From NCBI GenBank assembly GCA_023395465.1, contig JAEWZE010000024.1, positions 1 through 16,172 on the forward strand: a DNA stretch of 16,172 nt, given 5' to 3'. Made by a program: the position numbers and the translations under genes. The DNA comes from Pseudomonadota bacterium. GTDB lineage: Bacteria; Pseudomonadota; Gammaproteobacteria; Xanthomonadales; Xanthomonadaceae. The notes beneath the pieces are model-generated. The model had not been told where the DNA came from. It saw only the letters and a program-made list of their open reading frames with translations, and did not search any database. Shown one piece after another: positions 12,820 through 16,172 of the stretch (position 1 is the stretch's first letter; each line of letters starts with the position of its first letter).

Positions 12820-13323
12820 TCATTCGGCTTCGCGCCGCCATTCGGCCTGCAGGGCCTCGGCCACCGCCGCCGGCACGAAGCCGGAAACGTCGCCGCCCAG
12901 GCGCGAGATCTCGCGCACCAGCGACGAGGAAATGAAGCCGTGCTGCTCCGCCGGGGTGAGGAACAGCGTCTCCACCTCGGGGATGAGATGGCGGTTCATG
13001 CTCGCCATCTGGAATTCGTATTCGAAGTCGGACACCGCGCGCAGGCCGCGCAGCAGGATGCCGCCGCCCACCTGGCGCACGAAGTGCGCCAGCAGGCAGT
13101 CGAACCCCTGCACCTCCACGTTGGAATGGTGCGCCAGGGCCTGGCGCGCCAGCTGCACGCGCAGCTCCAGCGACAGGGTCGGCCGCTTCGACGGGCTGGC
13201 GGCCACGCCGACCACCAGGCGCTCGCACAGCGGCGCGGCGCGATCGACGAGGTCGATGTGCCCGTTGGTGATCGGGTCGAAGGTACCGGGATAGACCGCG
13301 GTGCGGGTGCGGGCCGGGCTCAT
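12820..13323 (-). CDS. coaD: Phosphopantetheine adenylyltransferase
   Basis: Transfers AMP from ATP to 4'-phosphopantetheine, giving dephospho-CoA, the penultimate step of coenzyme A synthesis, in the cytoplasm. The 167-residue product has the normal CoaD length and signatures: nucleotidyltransferase motif YPGTFDPITNGH (11-22, with the TxxxxxxGH pattern), RGLRAVSDFEYEFQMASMN (92-110) and the ATP-binding ISSSLVREI (131-139). The ATG at 13323 matches the family N-terminus, although no Shine-Dalgarno is evident. It sits 66 bp downstream of rsmD, as in many gammaproteobacteria. A weak -10-like TACACT on the minus strand (13363-13368) might give coaD its own promoter in addition to readthrough from rsmD. 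Confidence 0.98.
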   Translation of the reverse strand: MSPARTRTAVYPGTFDPITNGHIDLVDRAAPLCERLVVGVAASPSKRPTLSLELRVQLARQALAHHSNVEVQGFDCLLAHFVRQVGGGILLRGLRAVSDFEYEFQMASMNRHLIPEVETLFLTPAEQHGFISSSLVREISRLGGDVSGFVPAAVAEALQAEWRREAE

Positions 13324-13389
13324 GATCGTTTCGGTTCGCAGTCGGTGTCCGGGATCGCGGCCAGTGTAGCAGCGCGGCCCGCCGCCGTT

Positions 13390-13947
13390 TCAGCCGCGCC
13401 GGTACAGCGCGTGCCGCGTTTCCCGGGTGGTGCCCTCGCGATGCAGCCGCCAGTCCGCGCCGGGCTCGATGTTGCGCTGCAGCGGCGCTTCGACATACAG
13501 CCAGGCCTCGTCGGCCAGCCATGGACCCAGCTGCGGCAGCACCGACTCCCACAGCCCGGCGGCGAACGGCGGATCCACGAACACCACGTCGAAACACCCA
13601 TGCAGCGGCGCGCGCAGGAAGGCCGGCGCATCGGCCTGCACGATCGTCGCCGCCTGCCCGCCCTCGAGCCGGCCGGCCACCGCGCGCAGCGATTCGCACT
13701 GGCGCCCGTCGCGCTCCACCAGCAGCGCTTCGCGCGCCCCGCGCGAGATCGCCTCCAGCCCGAGCGCACCGCTGCCGGCGAACAGATCGAGCACGCGCGC
13801 GCCCGGCAGCGCCGGATGCAGCCAGTTGAACAGGGTTTCGCGGGTGCGGTCCGATGTTGGCCGCAACCCGGCCGCATCCGCCACCGGCAGGCGCGTGCCG
13901 CGCCAGCGGCCGCCGATGATGCGCACGCTGCCGGGGGCGCGGGTCAT
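13390..13947 (-). CDS. rsmD: 16S rRNA (guanine(966)-N2)-methyltransferase
   Basis: Methylates N2 of G966 of 16S rRNA in the assembled small subunit, using S-adenosylmethionine. The 185-residue protein shows the N-terminal VRIIGGRWRGTRLPV (8-22) and RPTSDRTRETLFNWL (29-43) segments typical of RsmD, SAM motif I DLFAGSGALGLEA (54-66) and the catalytic DPPF (125-128) in VVFVDPPF. The ATG at 13947 overlaps the stop of the upstream DUF885 gene as ATGA, so translation is probably coupled. Together with the divergent ftsY-like gene beyond DUF885, this keeps the rsmD-ftsY neighbourhood known from E. coli, with DUF885 inserted between. Confidence 0.96.
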   Translation of the reverse strand: MTRAPGSVRIIGGRWRGTRLPVADAAGLRPTSDRTRETLFNWLHPALPGARVLDLFAGSGALGLEAISRGAREALLVERDGRQCESLRAVAGRLEGGQAATIVQADAPAFLRAPLHGCFDVVFVDPPFAAGLWESVLPQLGPWLADEAWLYVEAPLQRNIEPGADWRLHREGTTRETRHALYRRG

Positions 13948-15731
13948 GGCGCGGGCGCCGCCTTCTGCACGGCGATGAAGCCGCGCACTTCGTCCTCCAG
14001 TACCGGCAGCGGCACCGACCCCAGGTTGAGGATGGTGTCGTGGAAGGCACGCTGGTCGAAGCGCGCGCCGAGTTCGCGCTCGGCCTCCGCGCGCAGGTCC
14101 AGGATCGTGCGATAGCCCAGGTAGTAGGCCAGCGCCTGTCCCGGCCAGGAGATGTAGCGGTCGACCTCGGTGGCGACGTCGTGGCGGGCCAGCGCGGTGT
14201 GTCCCGCGAGGTAGTCGATCGCCTGCTGCCGGCTCCAGCCGTACTCGTGCACGCCGGTGTCGATCACCAGACGCGCCGCGCGCCACATCTCGAAGGTCAG
14301 CCGGCCGAACTCCTCGTAGGGCGTCTCGTAGATGCCCATCTGCGTGCCCAGCCACTCGGTGTACAGGCCCCAGCCTTCGCCGTAACCCGAGAAATAGGTC
14401 TGCTGGCGGAAGTCAGGACGCGCCGGCGCCTCCAGCGCCAGGGCGGCCTGGAAGCTGTGCCCCGGCGCGCATTCGTGCACCACCAGCGCAGGCAGGTTGT
14501 ACAGCGGGCGCGACGGCAGGTCGTAGGTGTTGAACAGGCAGGCGTCCAGGCCACCGCGACCGGAGGTGTAGACCGGCGCGATGTCGTCGGGCACCGGCAG
14601 GATGGTGAAGCGGTAGCGCGGCAGCGTGTTGAAGGCGTACTTGAGCTGGCCATCGACCTTCTTGGCGATATGGGCCGCCGTGGCCAGCAGCTCGCGCGGC
14701 GTGCGCGCGTAGAACTGTGGATCGGTGCGCAGGTACTGCAGGAATTCCTCGAACGTGCCTTCGAACCCCGCACGCCCCATCACCTCGTGCATCTCCGCCT
14801 GGATCCGAGCCACTTCGCGCAGGCCGATCTCGTGGATCTCGCGCGGCTCCATGTCGCGGGTGACGTACTCGCGGACCTGGCTGCGATAGAACGCGCGCCC
14901 GTCGGGCAGGTCGCTGGCCGCGATCGTGGTGCGCGTGCGCGGCATGTACTCCTCGCGGATGAAGGACAGCAGCTTCGCGTACGCGGGGACCACCTGTTCG
15001 CGCACCAGCTTGCGCCCCTGCGCCTGCAGCTGGCTGCGGCGCGGTTCCGGGATCGAGGCCGGCATCGCCTCGATCGAGGCCAGGAAGGGATTGGACGCGT
15101 CGTTGCGCGTATAGGGTTCGATGGTGTCGTCGCGGCCCTCGATGCTCACCCGCGGCACGCTCCAGCCGCGCGCCAGGCCCTGCCGCATGTTGGCGATGTG
15201 CTGGTCGAAATGCCCCGGCAGCCCGCGCAGCCGGCCGAACAGCCGCTCCCAGTCCGCCTCGCGCGCATAGGGCTGGCGCGGCACCAGGTAGCCCCAGAAG
15301 AACGAATCGCTGTTGAACGGCGCCTCCCAGGTGCGCCAGGTGGCCGAGTTGTAGTCGGCCTCGACCATGCTGCGGAACACCGCGGCATTGATGCGCTCCT
15401 GCGGCGACAGCGCATCGGGCGCGATCGCGTCGAGCGCTTCGAGCACCTGCTTCCAGTAGCCGGCGCGACGCTCCCAGTCCTGCGGCGCGATCGAGGGCAT
15501 GCGATCGGACGCCTGCCAGCGGCCATCGATCTTCTCGCGCGCGAACTCCTGCTGGCGCCAGGCCCACTCCTGTGCGTACAGCGCGCGCAGCGCCTCGTCG
15601 GCGGCGCTGGCCGGCGCCGTCGCCTGCACCGGTGCCGCCACCGGCGCCTGCGCAAGTGCGCCCTGGCCGAGCGGGAGCGACAGGGCCAGCGCAAGCGCGA
15701 CGGCAAGCGGACGGGCGCGGGACTTCGGCAT
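13944..15731 (-). CDS. DUF885-family secreted metallopeptidase-like protein
   Basis: A 595-residue protein of the DUF885 family, which resembles zinc peptidases; its substrate is unknown. A signal peptide (about 1-28, LAVALALALSLPLGQGALAQA) is followed by an Ala/Pro-rich linker and a mostly helical domain. The metal-site motif HECAPGH (419-425) varies the HExxPGH pattern, and GEGWGLYTEWL (451-461, E452) and SWPGQALAYYLGYRTILDLR (528-547) are the other conserved family segments. The ATG at 15731 has GGAG six bases upstream and begins at the signal peptide; the frame upstream is open but not family-like. It shares a 148-bp divergent intergenic region with the ftsY-like gene, and its stop overlaps rsmD, so it heads the leftward transcript. 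Its export suggests periplasmic peptide breakdown. Confidence 0.92.
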   Translation of the reverse strand: MPKSRARPLAVALALALSLPLGQGALAQAPVAAPVQATAPASAADEALRALYAQEWAWRQQEFAREKIDGRWQASDRMPSIAPQDWERRAGYWKQVLEALDAIAPDALSPQERINAAVFRSMVEADYNSATWRTWEAPFNSDSFFWGYLVPRQPYAREADWERLFGRLRGLPGHFDQHIANMRQGLARGWSVPRVSIEGRDDTIEPYTRNDASNPFLASIEAMPASIPEPRRSQLQAQGRKLVREQVVPAYAKLLSFIREEYMPRTRTTIAASDLPDGRAFYRSQVREYVTRDMEPREIHEIGLREVARIQAEMHEVMGRAGFEGTFEEFLQYLRTDPQFYARTPRELLATAAHIAKKVDGQLKYAFNTLPRYRFTILPVPDDIAPVYTSGRGGLDACLFNTYDLPSRPLYNLPALVVHECAPGHSFQAALALEAPARPDFRQQTYFSGYGEGWGLYTEWLGTQMGIYETPYEEFGRLTFEMWRAARLVIDTGVHEYGWSRQQAIDYLAGHTALARHDVATEVDRYISWPGQALAYYLGYRTILDLRAEAERELGARFDQRAFHDTILNLGSVPLPVLEDEVRGFIAVQKAAPAP

Positions 15732-15830
15732 TGCGGACTCCGGGCGAAGCGATTTCGAGGCCACCGATGGAACCCGATCCGGCCAAGGATGCCAAGGGCC
15801 TGCGGTCACGGGCCGTCGCACCCCCGGTGG

Positions 15831-15836
15831 TAGCAT
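15831..15836 (+). promoter_or_regulatory. Candidate -10 box for the ftsY-like gene
   Basis: TAGCAT, four of six matches to TATAAT, lies 43 bp before the ATG at 15880 in the 148-bp divergent intergenic region. No clear -35 is seen at 16-18 bp; GTCACG (15805-15810) is 20 bp away. Confidence 0.25.
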
Positions 15837-15879
15837 GTCCGGCCCCTGGACCACCCCCGCACGGTCCGCATACCGCCTG

Positions 15880-16172
15880 ATGATCCGACTGTTCGGCCGC
15901 AAGAAACCAGACTCCGAAACCGCCGGCGACGAGCGCGGCAAGGCCGGCCCGGGCGAGCGCAGGAGCGGCTACAGCATCGAGGAACTGGCAGCCGCGTTCC
16001 CGGGCGCCGCGCCGGCGCAGGCGGAACCGGAGCCCGTACCCGCGCAGCCCGCTCCGGCCCCCGAAACGGCACCAGCGGCGCTGCCTGCCGCGTCGCCTGC
16101 CGCGTCGCCTGCCGCGCTGCCTGCTGCGCCACCGGTGGAGGCCATCGACGATGCCGCCGCGCAGTCCGCGGC
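15880..16172 (+). CDS. ftsY: Probable signal recognition particle receptor FtsY, N-terminal part (partial)
   Basis: Only 97 complete codons are inside the window, and the frame is open to the edge. The start MIRLFGRKKPDSE, a basic and hydrophobic N-terminus, is followed by SGYSIEELAAAFPG (about 29-42) and a long Ala/Pro-rich segment, which fits the poorly conserved N-terminal A domain of xanthomonad FtsY proteins. The GTPase domain that would prove it lies outside. The strongest support is context: in E. coli ftsY is divergent from rsmD, and here rsmD lies on the opposite strand one gene away. If correct, the protein docks ribosome-SRP complexes at the inner membrane for co-translational insertion. 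No strong Shine-Dalgarno precedes the ATG. The alternative is another membrane-linked protein with a low-complexity linker. Confidence 0.7.
   Translation, partial: MIRLFGRKKPDSETAGDERGKAGPGERRSGYSIEELAAAFPGAAPAQAEPEPVPAQPAPAPETAPAALPAASPAASPAALPAAPPVEAIDDAAAQSA
16081..16128 (+). repeat. Four tandem 12-bp units within the ftsY-like gene
   Basis: Units CTGCCTGCCGCG, TCGCCTGCCGCG, TCGCCTGCCGCG and CTGCCTGCTGCG follow one another in frame and encode (L/S)PAA repeats. The two central units are identical. Because the unit is a multiple of three, gain or loss would change linker length without a frameshift. Confidence 0.85.

Noticed and set aside
14040..15833. Plus-strand open frame (597 codons) opposite the DUF885 gene
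   Set aside because: Antisense to a gene with intact family motifs; the composition is that of a reverse-complement shadow.
1..16172. tRNA or rRNA genes, CRISPR arrays, transposase genes, prophage or attachment sites
   Set aside because: I saw no tRNA-like cloverleaf with a CCA end, no regularly spaced repeats, no recombinase or transposase and no phage structural genes. The 16-bp repeats at 8218 and 8317 are only two copies and are better explained as operators.

Overview
The window is high-GC proteobacterial DNA, tightly packed and without mobile elements, tRNA or rRNA genes. The gene families and order suggest a Xanthomonadaceae/Lysobacteraceae member (Lysobacter, Luteimonas or a relative). 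The clues are rsmD next to a divergent ftsY-like gene, coaD close to a YfhL-type ferredoxin and ggt, a Xanthomonas-type phytase beside a TonB-dependent receptor, and a DUF885 peptidase. This placement is inference from gene content; no marker gene was compared.

Left region (1-5456) is a phosphate-scavenging locus. Reading leftward is an operon of a lipoprotein beta-propeller phytase, a signal-peptide-bearing purple-acid-phosphatase-like metallophosphoesterase and a class I inorganic pyrophosphatase with an export signal (cut by the window edge). Reading rightward from the shared 174-bp intergenic region is a 774-residue TonB-dependent receptor that ends at a hairpin terminator. The intergenic region holds two oppositely oriented Pho-box-like sites, one facing each gene, and a perfect 10-bp inverted repeat just before the receptor start. 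The locus reads as a unit that binds phytate (or another organophosphate) at the outer membrane and strips phosphate from phosphoesters and pyrophosphate outside the cytoplasm.

Middle region (5511-8769) holds upp (uracil salvage), a convergent secreted GH9 cellulase gene and a small XRE-type regulator gene divergent from it. The 387-bp region between the GH9 and XRE genes carries two identical 16-bp direct repeats, a 13-bp palindrome and remains of what looks like a duplicated promoter. It is a good candidate for an operator region controlled by the XRE protein.

Right region (8784-15731) is a leftward gene train: DUF885 peptidase, rsmD, coaD, a small lipoprotein of unknown function, a gap with a hairpin, then ferredoxin, gamma-glutamyltransferase, an MBL-fold hydrolase and a MAPEG membrane protein. 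Several neighbours overlap by ATGA or GTGA, so translational coupling is likely. The last four genes could share a glutathione/thiol theme, but this rests only on ggt and MAPEG being together. At the right edge the 5' part of a probable ftsY runs rightward from 15880 and leaves the window.
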